DNA of 64,000 nt from Neodiprion pinetum (Eukaryota; Arthropoda; Insecta; Hymenoptera; Diprionidae). Positions within the stretch are counted from its first letter, which is position 1, and the number at the start of each line of letters is the position of its first letter. Both the position numbers and the translations under genes were made by a program. The stretch spans positions 26,468,026 to 26,532,025 of the forward strand of contig NC_060234.1 in NCBI RefSeq assembly GCF_021155775.2, given 5' to 3'. Positions 23,208-36,400 of the stretch are shown here, one piece after another. The notes beneath the pieces were generated by a model. It was given only the letters and a program-made list of their open reading frames with translations, made no database searches and was not told the DNA's origin.

Positions 23208-25256
23208 CTGAATTTGAGATTTGTGAAATTTTCATAGAAAAAAAAAATAAAAAAAAAAAAATAAAAAAACACCCCCCAAATCAACTAATACCAAATGAAT
23301 TAATTGTTCTTCGTGGTTCCAAAAACGAGATCGATAACTCGGTTGAAATAAGAAACTCTAGAGTGACTACCGAAATACCGCAATAGTGAAAACTTGCAGT
23401 AATAGTGGATAAATTATTTCTTAGATTTCGAAGAAGTCATACATATATGTATATTGTGATGTTCAAACTTCGAAATTGAGAGTAATCAATATCGAATTCT
23501 TCATCATCTTCAATTCCTACGGTCTTTTCCGATGGTGTCGAGATGAACGTGTCTGGATATCATCCAAAAAACTTTTTACTCAAATCTTTTAATGGCAAAG
23601 AAGAACGAACGGTTCGAGTCATTTCCGCCGACTTATTCTGCGAGAAGGAATTATTACAAACGATGTTATACAGTACACGTTATTTCTTACGATTAGTGAA
23701 AATAAATTTATCAACCCACACGCGTTAATTATTTCACTATTCGAACGCTGTTTCCATGCCAGTGAGTGATAAACAGCTGAATTATTCGCGATAACTTTTT
23801 CACATAACTCCTGCTATAGTTTTTCAAGTTCCTGCATGAGTTATTGCGAGAAAGCGTAATTATTCGTTTCTAGACACTAAACAACAGGGATTAATAATGA
23901 AAATTTACCCAGCTGTGTACACGGCATCCACGGAACACGCGGCATATTGTCTTGTAATACAGCTGCAAGTGGTTTTGAAACTTGAGGAATTTCCCAAAGT
24001 ATTACGTGTGCCTGCAGGCGTCGTCGTGACGGAAGTTTAGAATGCACCGGCGAACCTTAAGCGGCGCTAAAGTTACACTGCGACACAGATATCAACGATG
24101 TCGCGAAGTCGGAGAAACCGGAGGAAATTTTGTAAAGTCAGCCGCAGGATCCGGCAAGGCTTACCTTAATACACTAATAATTTAATTAATTCGGCCTTCA
24201 AGGGGACGAGGACGTGCCCAACTTTATTAAAGCCTGCATCGCTTAGCTAATCTTTCCCTCGACTGCTGTTCGTTGGCAGAGATCGCTTACAATAAGGGCC
24301 GAGCATTAACTGTGCGAAGGACGGTTCAGGGAACGAATCACTTTTCTACATGTATTGCCTACCTACGTACACGTTCGTACGACGTTGAAATTTCACGGTG
24401 ATTAAAAAGGGCGAATTAGGTTACTTAAACTGGCCGTAAAACCCACTGCGATGTCTTTATTACAACTGTTGTTTATCACAAGCTTTTGGAATTAATGAAT
24501 TCGCGGGTATAATTACGAAACCGACGCTCTACTGTGGGACGTCATTTTGAAACACAGACGCCGCAACAACTCAACCGCAAAACTGACGTGAGAGATTCTA
24601 TTCCAACTGACGCGAGTAGATCCGCAATTCGGCGTTAGCTCGAAAAGTGACCAAATATAATGACGTAACCGTTTATTTCTCAATTTAAAACGTTGTGATC
24701 ATGGTGCACAACAGGCGGGGCGATTCTAGCTCTTTTGGTTGGAAAGCCATTACCCGTGCCTGAGAATGAGAAGGTAGCACGGTACACAGAATGAGGGCGG
24801 AGGAGGGAATATTTCACTCGTAGTTAACTTTAACGGCCAGTTTGCGGTACCTTAAAGTAGGTAGCTCGAGTCGCGACCCCGCGAACTGCACGCGTGACAG
24901 GCGGTTTTGGTCTGGGAAAGAAGAACCGCGACCCATCCAAACTCTGTTGTAAACTCGTGTAAGTTTTCGTTAGATGTGTAGAAAAACGATGTGAACCGCG
25001 GAGAGAAAAGCTTAGAGTCTGGAAGTTTGGCTACATAGTTGTTAAGTGATGTTGCTTGCTGGGTTGAACGTTTTATTATTTAACTGTATTCGCGAGAAAA
25101 CGAAAAATGGGAATATGAAAAGAAAAAATGAGGGAAAGTCTTGCGAAGGATATGCCTGGACAATTTAGAGCTATACCTTTGTTCGAATATCTCTTTAAAC
25201 GAAAGTATAATTCCATCCCATCCAACGAGACTCGACGCGAGGCTGCAGCGACTTAC

Positions 25257-25314
25257 CCTTGGCACCCTAATTTATTGCCGTTGAATGTCGCATCAGGTGC
25301 GCGATTTGAATAAT
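25257..25314 (-). CDS. Weak candidate 58-nt exon, minus strand
   Basis: Strong donor (CAAGG before GTAAGT) and a fair acceptor (gcgttatttttaag). A single open frame (entry phase 1, exit phase 2) reads YSNRAPDATFNGNKLGCQ. Its exit phase does not match the next minus candidate at 23011-23207, which argues that at least one of the two is not a coding exon of the same transcript. Confidence 0.2.
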
Positions 25315-27256
25315 CTTAAAAATAACGCCGCGGCGTTGTCTTTGCATCTGGCAAATATATTGCCCTCGCAGTACCTACAACCAGACAAGGGATCGAGTTA
25401 GGCTTCTGCACCAGGCCTGGTTCAGGCAGCCGGATTATAAACGAGTACTTCTCGGTTTACTTCACAATTTGGAGAGGATACCGACGAATCGAAAAGGTAT
25501 TGCCAGCGATTTCATTTTTCTCGTCCGAAAATTAAACCGTTTGATTCCACCAAGTGGACCCTGACATTTGAAATCGGTCCTCTATTCGAGCTCGAACAGG
25601 AGCCCAGCTTACAATTTCAAGTATCATTTGCGAAGTATTTGATACGTATTAAAGAGAGGAGGCTCCCTTTTGTCTCCTTGATGAGAAAATGAGAGCAGAA
25701 TATAGTTCGCGAGTTGGTCTTGAGAGGACGCTGTAGTCAGTCTTTCCCGACCGAGTCAAATTTCACTAATTTTTACCATTATCCAGGCTCACGCATCACT
25801 GAAGCAAGAAAAGCTGGAGATAGCACGATTCTACACGAAATACCAAATACAAATAATCAAAAGAATCTTTATTTCCCGCAACAACAAAACCAAGCAACGC
25901 ATTCCTGTAATTGAATTACCACTCATCGTAGGAATGGATTTCCTGACGTTAATCTCGCGTAAGATATAAAAATTTTTAGATAACTTTGTTCGACTCCGCA
26001 TTTAAAATGGCGCTATCTCCAGATTATTTGCATCACTGATGCTTGAGCGTGGTTAATGTTAAACAATAAGTGAAATTTTACTCGGTCGCACTGTATTTCT
26101 GAGCCTCGACGTAACTGCATATGATGAAAATTAAAACCGCGTGGAATTGAAAATAGGTGGTGATTGAATACGTGAAGAAGGGTGAATAGGTATGGTTATT
26201 GACAGCTCAGGGTGACTGATTGCGACACAGGCAAATATGAAACGTACACGTCGATAACTCATCCTTAATGATACAACACGGACAGTAGTTATTGTACCTC
26301 TTACCCTCACATTATGATTAACAAATCCACGTGTGCGAATTCAGGATGAATAATATGTGGCAATATCGGTACATACAAAGGAACTTGGCGAACAGTAAAT
26401 TCCGTGATAGGAATAAGCCGCGTACATCCGTATAGTGTGATGCTGGCACAATCTAAGGTCCCACGGTTATCTGACCCGAGGCAGACCATGAACCCTTGGC
26501 ACATTTCAAGTCTTGGCATTGACATTCAATTTGGAGGATTGTCCGCGGTCTATGCGAAGGGTTTCCGGCGGAAACTCCAAGGACGAATCAAAAGCCACCA
26601 CTGTCGAGAAGCTGTACAAAGCAGGGTTCGGTGCTGCTGATAGCTTGCTATCAGCTCCGTTTCCGAAAAACGTTACTTCTCGTCCACTGGCCGTGATCTG
26701 ACGAAGTGTACAGTATAATATATAGCCTGTAGACACAATGTAATCGACGGAGAATCTAGACGGGAAGGAAAATTCTCTCCGATCTGTACATTTCTATATG
26801 CGTATACATATAAACGCGTTTTTAGAATTGAGTCTGCGAAAAGTTTTCGTGACTTTCGTGATAAAATTGGGGCTCTGTGTTTAAGCGTCCGGATTCGCGT
26901 GCGGGCAGGGAGAATAGTTTGCGAAAACTATGGTAGGTACTGCGCTCTGCTCCGCTTTACTTTTCTTCGGACTTTCCCAAAGTATTGATAGCCGAAACTT
27001 CCCGAAGAGTCACTAATGCGCTTCTTATGGGTGGAAGAAGTCTTATACCTGCATCGCGCATCCCGAGTGTTTACAGGGAGCTTTTCTCCCGCTCGCGCTG
27101 TCACTCCCACGCTCCATTCATCTCTTTTCAAGATATTGACCTTTACCCTTCCATTGTTTTCCCACTTTAACCCCGTCGAGGACCCAGCTGACGTTCCCCA
27201 CCGAAATCTCCCGGCTTTTCAGACACAAAGGAGTCTAATAAATTTGTGATTTTCAG

Positions 27257-27323
27257 GACAACTCGTTATAACCTCGTTCAATATGTACTTTTTCGGTGGC
27301 GCATTCACCTACATTATATGTAC
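27257..27323 (+). CDS. Weak candidate exon encoding a hydrophobic segment
   Basis: Plus-strand acceptor aaatttgtgattttcag and donor TGTAC before GTGAGT. Two frames are open. One (entry phase 1, exit phase 2) reads QLVITSFNMYFFGGAF followed by TYIICT, about 20 hydrophobic or aromatic residues that could span a membrane; the other reads NLVQYVLFRWRIHL. No partner exon is known, so function cannot be given. Confidence 0.2.
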
Positions 27324-29982
27324 GTGAGTAAAAAAATTTCAAAGGGACGTTTGAGCTGTCAAAGGTTCTGGAACATTATGTCATCTGCTGGCCGAAGCTT
27401 TTCATACGCGCCGAAAGGGGCATGAATAAAATGAGGTTTCACTCCCTTTCACGTACTTTTTATTCGCGTTGCACAAACTTTCGCATGCTTTTTATAAATC
27501 ATTGGCATGATTAATTTTTACCTTCCAGTTGACACGTTTGTGGATTCGGAAAACTAACCCGAATATATTGTAACTCTGGCACGATTAACGAGTGCTGCAT
27601 TGCACTCTTGATAAAAAGTTTGAAAAGTTTGGGTTAATTGCATGTGCGGCAACTTCGAGAAGTTTTTGACTTCACATCGCGTTCAAAATCATTCTACAAT
27701 TGCGGAAGGCTTCGCGTTGAAACTGTAGGTACATCGAATTTGAAAGGCATCATCCAAGTCATCATCTTCCATAGACGATTTATATAAATCGATTTTGAAC
27801 GTCCTCGAAAATTTTCTTCCATAAGAGAGGAAGTAAAACATAAAACGGGAGAGGCGTGGAAGCGGGCTACGAAAACTGCCAGTTGAATGAGAAAAAAATA
27901 TTTGTCTTCGTTCATTTCGATGAAATGAAAATAAAACCAAGATTCTGTTTTCCATCAATTGGGACCAAGTTTTACGAAAGGAATATATTTATTGAAGCCT
28001 GAATCCCAGAGATGTAAAAGATTAAAGGCAGCATCAACCCGCGATGCACGTATTCATAATCCATGTATAATAACATACTCGGAGAAAGTTGACGCAATAA
28101 TCTCCAAGCAGAAAGGGGAAGACTGGTTTTGCCCTGATATTATAAATCCACAAAATCCAAAGTGGCAAGTCAATTACAGAAACGGAGTTTATAAAACGAA
28201 TTCCATAACGATATTGTTGTAGGCTGAACAAGTGAAACAATCCCCTCGGTACATCCACGTGGCTTTAAGGTTTGTAAATTGGCACGTAAGCAAGGAGCGT
28301 AAACTCAATGCCAACTGAATGAATCAAATTTGAATTACTTTTTCAAACAATTATACAATTCATTTAGGATAATTTCAAGTAAAGAAATTCACAATAGCTT
28401 CAAGCACTCGCGGGTAGGATTCGTCGAAAGACGACTGCGACAGAGGCAAAGAATTCATATTAATCAAGTTTCGATTGACGTCCGTTAAAACTGAGCGACA
28501 GTGACGTGAAATTTAATAATGCAAGGATTCAGGATGCAGGTGGAAGTAGCTGGGCATCAATTTCTGATGACGATAATTGCCGTTTTTATCTTTACGGCAA
28601 AACCTGTACATTTTACATAGGAAAACAATTTTTTTACCCACCATTAGACAAAAGTGAAAAAGGTTTCTGAAAGCAGTAAATTGGCGTTATTAACTCTAGA
28701 ATGGATGCAGGAGTCGCGAAGGTTGTCGCAAATTGATGTTCAGCATCCGGTGTCAGCATGAGTGATTTTTTAATTGGGATCGTTATTTTTACTTCTGGAA
28801 ATTCGCCAATCCGCAGACTCCGCAGTTTTCGATGTTGAAACTGCGTGCAACGTAATTTCACGGAGGAGTCTGGACAGGATTTTTCGCGCTGGTAGGACGA
28901 CGAAGCAACGCATATTACGCATTTGAAATTTCTGAACGCCGTAAAATTTCAGTTACACGTATCCGTTTGCCGGTGGTGAGTTTTAATTTCGTCCCGCATA
29001 TTTAAGTGCCAACCGAACGATTTTTTTCCTGACGTTGATTTATCACCGGTCCATATTTCATCGGCACGGAAACACGAGCATATCCCCTTTAATCGCGTTT
29101 ACGAATATCCGATAATATCTTAATTCCCTTAAAATACTTTTGGGGTCTCGTTCGAGTCAACTTTACGCCTCCGCCAAGCACAGAGTCGCCCCGAACCGAC
29201 TCGTAACCAAAAACTTCATTTCTATCTTCGAAAACGTTTACAATCAAAATGAAATGAACAAAAACTTTCTTCGGGAGATGAAGAATGTCCTCGTGCACAT
29301 TTTACCCCTTTGTTTTCACATTCTTCACCACCGGAGTAAATTTGCTTAGCTAATCGGGTCTTCCTCAGTCGAGGCAAATTGCCAGCTTGCCCGGAAACTC
29401 TTTCTCTGTCATTCGGGATGGTCAAATGGTGTTCAACCCCCAAAGGACCGTCCCTAAAATGAGAGACCGTAATCCGGCATGACAACTACCTACATACCTA
29501 CAATTTTGAATGAGTTTTCACGGTGAGTTACCCAACTATGGACTCGGTAATAAACGAGTATCGTAATAGACACCAGTTGCCCCTACAGTCTTCGGAGTTA
29601 GAATCACTCGTAAGGGTCGCCTCCTAATGGAATGAAAGTCTGTTTCTATTTACTGCACCAGTTACCAGTACGGCCCGAAACGCTTTGCTGTTCCGGAACC
29701 TAAAAACCGTGGGCGTGTGATACTCGGGGGAAATTTATCTCCCACAAGTTACAAGGATGAAGCAAATGATCGATGACGCATGCAGAACGCCGACTTAACC
29801 GGCGTAACGAATCACTGGGCAAGAGCAAAGAACCAGGCCTCGTCTCAGCGGTGATAATGTTGCAAAAAGCTGGAGGCTTCACGGTACCGCAAGTTGATAA
29901 TGTAATCGAATAAAAACGTCCTTTTCATCCCCGGTAAGAACGTTCAGCCGTTTTTAATCACTTTTCTTTCCTCCCTCATTAG

Positions 29983-30051
29983 AAACGTGTGACCGCAGGT
30001 AAATCCAGAGGGATTATCTCGCGCCGAGTTCTCTCCAGTCAATTTTCCTGA
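29983..30051 (+). CDS. Weak candidate 3' terminal exon, plus strand
   Basis: One of the strongest polypyrimidine tracts and acceptors on the plus strand (cttttctttcctccctcattag) ends at 29982. Read from phase 0 the next bases are open for 22 codons (KRVTAGKSRGIISRRV...) and then stop at TGA 30049-30051. A donor-like GTACAA follows at once. No polyadenylation signal was identified close by. It could be a terminal coding exon, a non-coding exon or chance. Confidence 0.17.
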   Translation, partial: KRVTAGKSRGIISRRVLSSQFS

Positions 30052-30598
30052 GGTACAATTTACAAGCGAATGTGGATCGGATGGCCCCCAGTCACCAACT
30101 TCTCGGTATGTAACTAGTGTTACTAGTTTGAGCAGTTGCGTCACGAGACATGACTGGTTACTGCACTGCGACACCATCCCGATTCATCCTGCCACTGCGC
30201 CGCACACATCGTCCGTAAATGTGAAGTTTGCCAGCTTATAGAGGGCCGCATATATGGACGTCGCGGTTTCGGAACGTGCCGATGAAATTGCTTCACTCGA
30301 AAATATGCACGAGTGATTTCACGACGAATGTATATCGGAATCGAGTTTCAAGAGAAGAGAATTCCAAACCGGGTCTTGCCGCGATACCGCCCAATTTTCA
30401 TCTCAATTTCTCAGGAAATCTCACACCACTTTCCATCAGGTTTCAAATTTCGCGAGAGAAATAGAGTGAGGAAAAACATCCGCAACACATATTACTCTCG
30501 GCTTTCAATTTTCGACTCACCGATGTTCATGCTTAAGATATGCACCGTTCTCCGTTATCCTTATTTACTTCTGGAGAATCTCTTTCTCGTATCGCCAA

Positions 30599-30627
30599 CT
30601 CTCGTCTCCTCTCGTCTCGTCTCGTTT
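30599..30627. repeat. TCTCG pentamer repeat
   Basis: About five copies of TCTCG/CTCGT, slightly interrupted. Confidence 0.7.
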
Positions 30628-31639
30628 CACTTGAGCCTACTCAAGTCAATGAAATTTGAGTGCTTCAGAATCGAGCTTTCAGCACTTTACTCATACGCGA
30701 GTCAGCTGAGAGGATAGCGAGATTTACCGTGGTAATATTATACGTCGAAAGCCTTGCTCGATTGCTTGAACATATCTGACAATGGCTATTCTACGATATG
30801 ACGTATGGCGATGAGTCCGATGAAAAACCCCTGAATAACGTCGTCGGATTCCGCAGTTGCGAAAAAAAATCATCCGCATTTCGAGTACGCAGACCGAGTG
30901 GTACAATCAATGATAACAGCTTTACAAAAAGCACCATCACCCCTGGTTACTTATCGCACATCGGGTGAGTTGATTTCTTGGTTCAATTAGGTTACGAGCT
31001 CAGAAAAGTTCCGGGCTTTCAATACCGTCACTTAGCGGAAAGCTTAGGAAACCGGGTTGATTATAGGCAAGTATAGGAGAACGGCACGGTTGGATGGCGG
31101 CATTGATTCGAAAACCATTGTGCGTCGCATCCCCGGGTTTTGTTCACTTCCGCCTTCCAGCCACCGGTCTGCCAACAGAACCGAGTATTCGGTGGTGGAT
31201 TCTGTTCTAGTTCGTCGACTGCATTCGAGCCTGGAGGTTTTAAGGATTTCCGAAGATTCTTTACTTCCTCTCAGTGCCTTCCCGGCAACTTCTTACAAAG
31301 CTCATTGCGAAACATTGAGAAATGCTTTCACGGTAGCACAGTCGACGACAAAAAGTGCTGGCTATTAGCCAAGTCAAAGTTCGAACCACAACAGCCAATA
31401 CGAAGTGTCACGGGAATGGCTCAACTGAAAACTTTATGCCGCGATTTCTTATCCCGATGAATTTATATTTCAACAATATTGTTCCACTCATTACTCCATT
31501 TTTCGTTTTACAAAAAAATATCTTCGGTCATAGAGTCACGGTTTTGGTGGCAAAGGATCGTACAACGGTGTTTGTGACCATGTGCCATTAGACACGCGAT
31601 TTATCGAGGAGCTCAGATAGCAGCGTTCGCTAATTAACT

Positions 31640-31800
31640 TGGAGTTCAAAGTAACTTGACTTGTGAAGTCCTTGAATCTTAAAGTTTGAATTTAGCAAAG
31701 CTAATAATACAGTTTAAAATTCAGTGCAAGTTTCTTGGCTCAAGTTTCAAGTTCGAATAAAACTTAGGACTTAGTTTAAAGTTCAAAGTGTAGCTTAGCT
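31640..31800. repeat. Degenerate AAGTTCAAAG-type repeat
   Basis: Roughly ten scattered, diverged copies of an AAGTTCAAAG / AAGTTTGAATTT-like unit on both orientations. The spacing is irregular, so it reads as a decayed simple satellite. Confidence 0.5.
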
Positions 31801-32816
31801 TTTTAATTACCTCACTAAAACGCGTAGATTTCAGAGTCTAAAAGTGACATTTGTGATGTGGAATCGTTTTTCGATGACATTCATGCAGCGAAAAGAAAGA
31901 AATTATAGTATTAGTATTTTCTCCGTAGTTTTCATTTCCGATAATTTCATATTTTCAATGATTTAGAGGTAATCAAAAAACCAAAGTAACAAAACAAACT
32001 ACAAGTTCATTGTGCCGTTCAATGCCAGAATAGGATTCAGCCGGGAAACTGCCGTTAAAATTTGTGCGAGTGGAAAAAAAATGCCCGTTGCATTTACCAC
32101 TTTGATAACTGGCTTGCTTTTTTTGCTGACGTTACTTCAATTTTTGTAACTAAAACTTTTCTCCATGGTAAATTGGACTGTCAATATAGTGACTCGGAGC
32201 ATTTCTGCAGTAACTTAGAACCGCATCAGTCCCTCTTTCTGCCTAATATTTTTTTTAAATCTATCGATCTTGGCGTTTATATGAAAAAAACTGGACGTCT
32301 GAAAGACATACTTATACAATCAGTCATCGGTGAGAACGATAGGTAATATTTCCGATTGTCATCGGACGCGTCTTACATGAAAGGTGTCCACAGGGTGATA
32401 TCATCTTCGCATCGATACACGCGACAGATCGTTATCGTATATCGGTCATTCAAGGCGTGTAAATATTATCCCCTGCTCGTCAAATCTCAACGTCCACAAG
32501 CCGGTTTATCGAACGGGGAAGCAATCACTCGTCCGAACGAACCAGAAACCCAATTCCCTTGAGTCAAAGCCCGGGACGCTGCGGCCGCTGCTGCATGCGA
32601 CTAGGATATCAGTGAAACTGGCGCGCAAGTAGTAAAGCTTTGCTTCGGTCAGCCGTGAAACCGGCCAGCACTGTACCTTATTACTACCGTAATCAGACGA
32701 ACTTTGCCCCACGGCTGAGCTTCGCAATTAAATGATGAAAATCGTACAAGATTACATTACCGCCTTTGTCAATGTAGAGCGAATATAGCGCCATATGATA
32801 ATGGGTAACAATAGGT

Positions 32817-32824
32817 GCCCATTA
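32817..32824. repeat. Left target-site duplication GCCCATTA
   Basis: The same eight bases occur directly after the foldback element at 33351-33358. Eight-base duplications are the hallmark of hAT superfamily insertion. Confidence 0.6.
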
Positions 32825-33350
32825 AGGTGATCCTTAATAGGGTTGTGTTTAAATTTTTATGCTCCCAGGCTATGCTCCACACGCTTTCGTATTATAAAAA
32901 AAAAATCGCCCAATAATTTAAGCTCTCCATATCAACACTAAGATAGTCCGTTTTGTGATCGAAATATCTGACGAAAATAACACAGGAAAAACTTATTTCG
33001 TTCTTTGAAAATTAATAAGTCGTTGACAAATATACCGACAGTAATAAAAAGTGCATGTATTTGTACAGAGTCGAACGCTCTGCAAAACAGCTGTGATCCG
33101 TAAGATTCTCAAATAGAAGCGCTCACATGCTGATTAACATTCAAAGTTTAATTTATATCAGATTGTCATTCTATCAAGTATAACTACGAAACAAACAGCA
33201 TCCGATTCGATTGGACCTTTTACCATAACATAACTTGTAGTTGATATAGAGAGCTCAAATTTTCAGGGATTGTTTTTTTTTTTTTATCAATTTTAAAACG
33301 TTTAAGTCCCTCGGAGCATAAAAGTTAAAATACAACCCTATAAAGGACCA
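32825..33350. mobile_element. 526-bp foldback element, hAT-like MITE
   Basis: The left arm begins AAGGTGATCCTTAATAGGG and the reverse complement of the right end begins TGGTCCTTTATAGGG. The two arms then agree over about 130 bases through the landmarks GGGTTGTRTTT, TTTTATGCTCC, a poly-A stretch, and AGCTCTCYATATCAAC. Eight identical bases (GCCCATTA) flank both ends. There is no transposase frame, so it would have been moved by an enzyme encoded elsewhere. The extreme ends do not match exactly, leaving the precise terminus uncertain by a few bases. The hAT assignment rests only on duplication length. Confidence 0.65.
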
Positions 33351-33358
33351 GCCCATTA
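33351..33358. repeat. Right target-site duplication GCCCATTA
   Basis: Direct copy of 32817-32824, immediately right of the foldback element. Confidence 0.6.
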
Positions 33359-33404
33359 TACATATATATACATATGTATATGTATGTATATAATATTATT
33401 ATTC
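33358..33404. repeat. AT/TATG-rich microsatellite
   Basis: TA, CATA and GTAT units run into an (ATT)n tail just right of the foldback element. Confidence 0.65.
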
Positions 33405-36400
33405 AAGCTTCGAGAATATCCATAAAATGAATAATATCGCGCGAAGCGAAAAGTGAATTTGAAATTGAAATTCTTCCCTGAGTAAAACTTATTGTCAACA
33501 CAAAGGCCAAGTTCGCTGATCAGAATTTTGCTGGAGCAGCTTCGTTTTCTTCTTCTTCCTCTCTCACTTTTTTCTCTGCCTACGCCTGTACATTATACAT
33601 ATACTGCACAGGGGAGAATTGTTCCGATTCATTATAAAATATTCCTCGTTCGGTTGCAACGGTTTTTTAATCAATAACGAGGACACATCTCGTGATGTAT
33701 TAACAATTGATATTTCGAAAGTTGGTGGGGAATGGGCGTTGCTACGCGAGTGAGGAAAATATCTAGCGTACCTAACCATTGTGATTGATTGTGAAGCAAT
33801 AAAATATGCATTTCGAAAATTTGTAACCAGAACTGTATGGTCGAACTGCTCGAACTACACCCTGCAGTTCTCTGATGAGTTCTCTCAAGCGTATTCAGAC
33901 CTTGCTGCGAAATTGCTGTATTCATTATGCAGTTTTCAATTGAATTTCAGAAGTTTCACAACAGTCGTCTTGCTGACATAACGCGCGAAAAGTAGGTGTA
34001 CGAAACTGTTGTAAATATTGTTAATACGAAAGGAAAATTCTCGCAAAGCGTAAAAACAATCCAGGCACACAACGTGCAGCTATCAACCATGGAAACCATG
34101 CTGTCGTGACGGCTGTTACACGCGGTGAAAAATTGCACAGACGGTACGTCCTGAACAAACAGGAGAGAAATTATGCATAATCGAGAGCCGCGTGTTTACC
34201 GAGATAATAGGAAATACGGTGTCAGCAATACTCTCACACGCCACGCCGGCGGACGCGATGAATACAAAGAGAAACCTGCTGCAATTCGGAGCGAATTGGA
34301 ATCCGCGCAGCAAAGAACGAGATCCTTTCTACCGATTCGCTGAGTGAGCCAAGTACTTTTCGCTGAAACTCTCTGCCGTTCTCCTGATTTCACAGTCCAG
34401 AATTGAACGTGTCGTCGCATAAAGCGGAAATCATAGATGGATTTTTTCAAGGTTCGAACCATAATCCAACAGCGAAAGGTGCGTTGCGGGCTTCGAAACC
34501 GCGGTTCGTCAAATCGTCGTGAGAAATTTAGGAAAAAATTATTCATCTACTCGGATTATACGTTAGCGAAGAGATGGGAATTGAATCCTTTGCGATCCAC
34601 TGTATAGCCAGTCTCGAATTTCACTCCTCTTAGATTCACCATGCACAAAGCCGTTGACCTAGTCTGAATAATTGAACGATGGGATTCTAGCTCGACACGG
34701 ACGATGAAAAATTAACCGGCAGCTTTCATTTCCCTGACATAACTTTTCTGCATAATTTTTTCTACGAACAACCGATTTCTGGTTAATCTACCGAATCGTA
34801 AGACATTGATGTTGACGAAATGCACTCAGCGTACATGCACTTGAAACTTCAGCGTAGGAAAGTCGCGTTGTGGCCTTATTTATCATTCTTGAATGAATAC
34901 GGTAAATAAAGAATGAAAAATGGCGTTGAGACGAGATTTAACAAAGAACGAGAACCGGCGAGCGGATCCTGAAGTTGGATTTCAGAAGTCCGCCTTCGAG
35001 TTGAAGGCAGAGTAGAGACGGACATTCATCACTGCAGTGTGCAGGTATAAGTCAGGTTAGCCCAAGTACTAAACTGATTAGTCAAATCAGACCCTCCGCT
35101 CCCTGGCTGGAATTTCGACGTTACACCGTCGAACTATACGGCAGTGAATTTCTTGTTTTATCCTCGGACACGTCGTCACGTGGACCAAAACCTGCGATTC
35201 AGTGATGCGAATTGCGCTCATGCCGCAGCCTTCTTTCGCTTCGACTAAATCGATGGATCCCATCCTGATCAGAGGACCTATTGATGAAGTTACTTTCTAA
35301 TTAAACCGCCCGTAGTGCACCGGATGTGCAATTCCGTTTTCGACGGTGGATACGTTACGTATATCCACTACGCGGGCTGAGCCGCGGGGCCAATCTGAAC
35401 GCAATTTAAAAGATTTGAGTATCGGGTTAGTTGGGCGTCGATTTCAGGCGGATTGGCGAAGACGAAATTTCACTTCGCTCACCCGCATGGATTTAGGTTG
35501 GAATCTATACGGACGCTGCGTCCTACGAGCCCTTGGACTCGTCCACTTTGACCACTCAAACAGCGATTCGAATCGAGATGCGGGGCCCCGATTCCTTAAA
35601 GAGGTTATGCCCCAAAAAATCGATACTTTTTATTTTAAATGAAGCATCGATATCGAAACTTTTTTTTTTACAAATCCCGTCTTTTTTATTTTTGTATTTC
35701 CGAATAGATCGTCGTAATTTGAGAATATAATCATTTGACAAATACTCAATGAACGACCTCTATCTATAATAAAATTAGTAATAAGTATCAACTTTTGGTC
35801 GACTAACATCCTTAACGCCGTATAACACATTTCGTACGAAAAACGAAAAGAATCGCGATTCAACAATATTGACAGTTCGCGGAAAATAATTTGTCTATGT
35901 TGATTAGCGAAACATCACCGTCAGAAAAAATATATTAAATCGATAATCAAAATATGTGATGAAAAATTACTCGATCATATTTATCTCGGTATGATAAACG
36001 TTTGTTACTTCGACAGTTCTATACTCTCTGTGCGCATCCATTTTGCTATCAATTATGTCATTTTCAATTTCATTTCAATGCGTTCAAACCTTCAAGCATC
36101 ACAAAAGCGGATAAATATACTCACGTAAATATTTGCCTGTCACGAATCTAATTATAAATGTTTAAAACAAACGAATAGTCGATATTATTTTCCGTCATTG
36201 AAAACCTGTCAGCAGTTCTCAGTCTGCATTTTTATAAGCGGACTCTGTATAATTTATCCGACCTCAAATCCACTCTGGCAATGACAATCGAGTGCGTCAA
36301 AATGAAGGATTCGAGTACAGTTTTCCAATTATTTGCCGAAAGCATGAGTCAACGACAGAATAATAAATCAATTCCTGCAAATATTCAAAGCTGTTCGAAA

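Larger units (their letters stand above)
23208..32824. other. Long stretch with only weak exon candidates
   Basis: An A-rich tract lies at about 23239-23271. Weak candidates are listed separately (25257-25314 minus, 27257-27323 plus, 29983-30051 plus). A strong donor (TTAAG before GTAAGC, minus strand) near 24167 has no open frame behind it. A 9-bp-arm hairpin lies at 26636-26655, a TCTCG repeat at 30599-30627 and an AAGTTCAAAG-like degenerate repeat at 31640-31800. Confidence 0.45.

Noticed and set aside
26307..26525. Minus-strand frame considered as a retrotransposon protease fragment
   Set aside because: The resemblance to BEL/Pao style was only in general texture; no protease or reverse-transcriptase motif could be pointed to.
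34446..34465. GGTTCGAACC resembling a tRNA B box
   Set aside because: No T-stem on either strand and no cloverleaf could be drawn around it.
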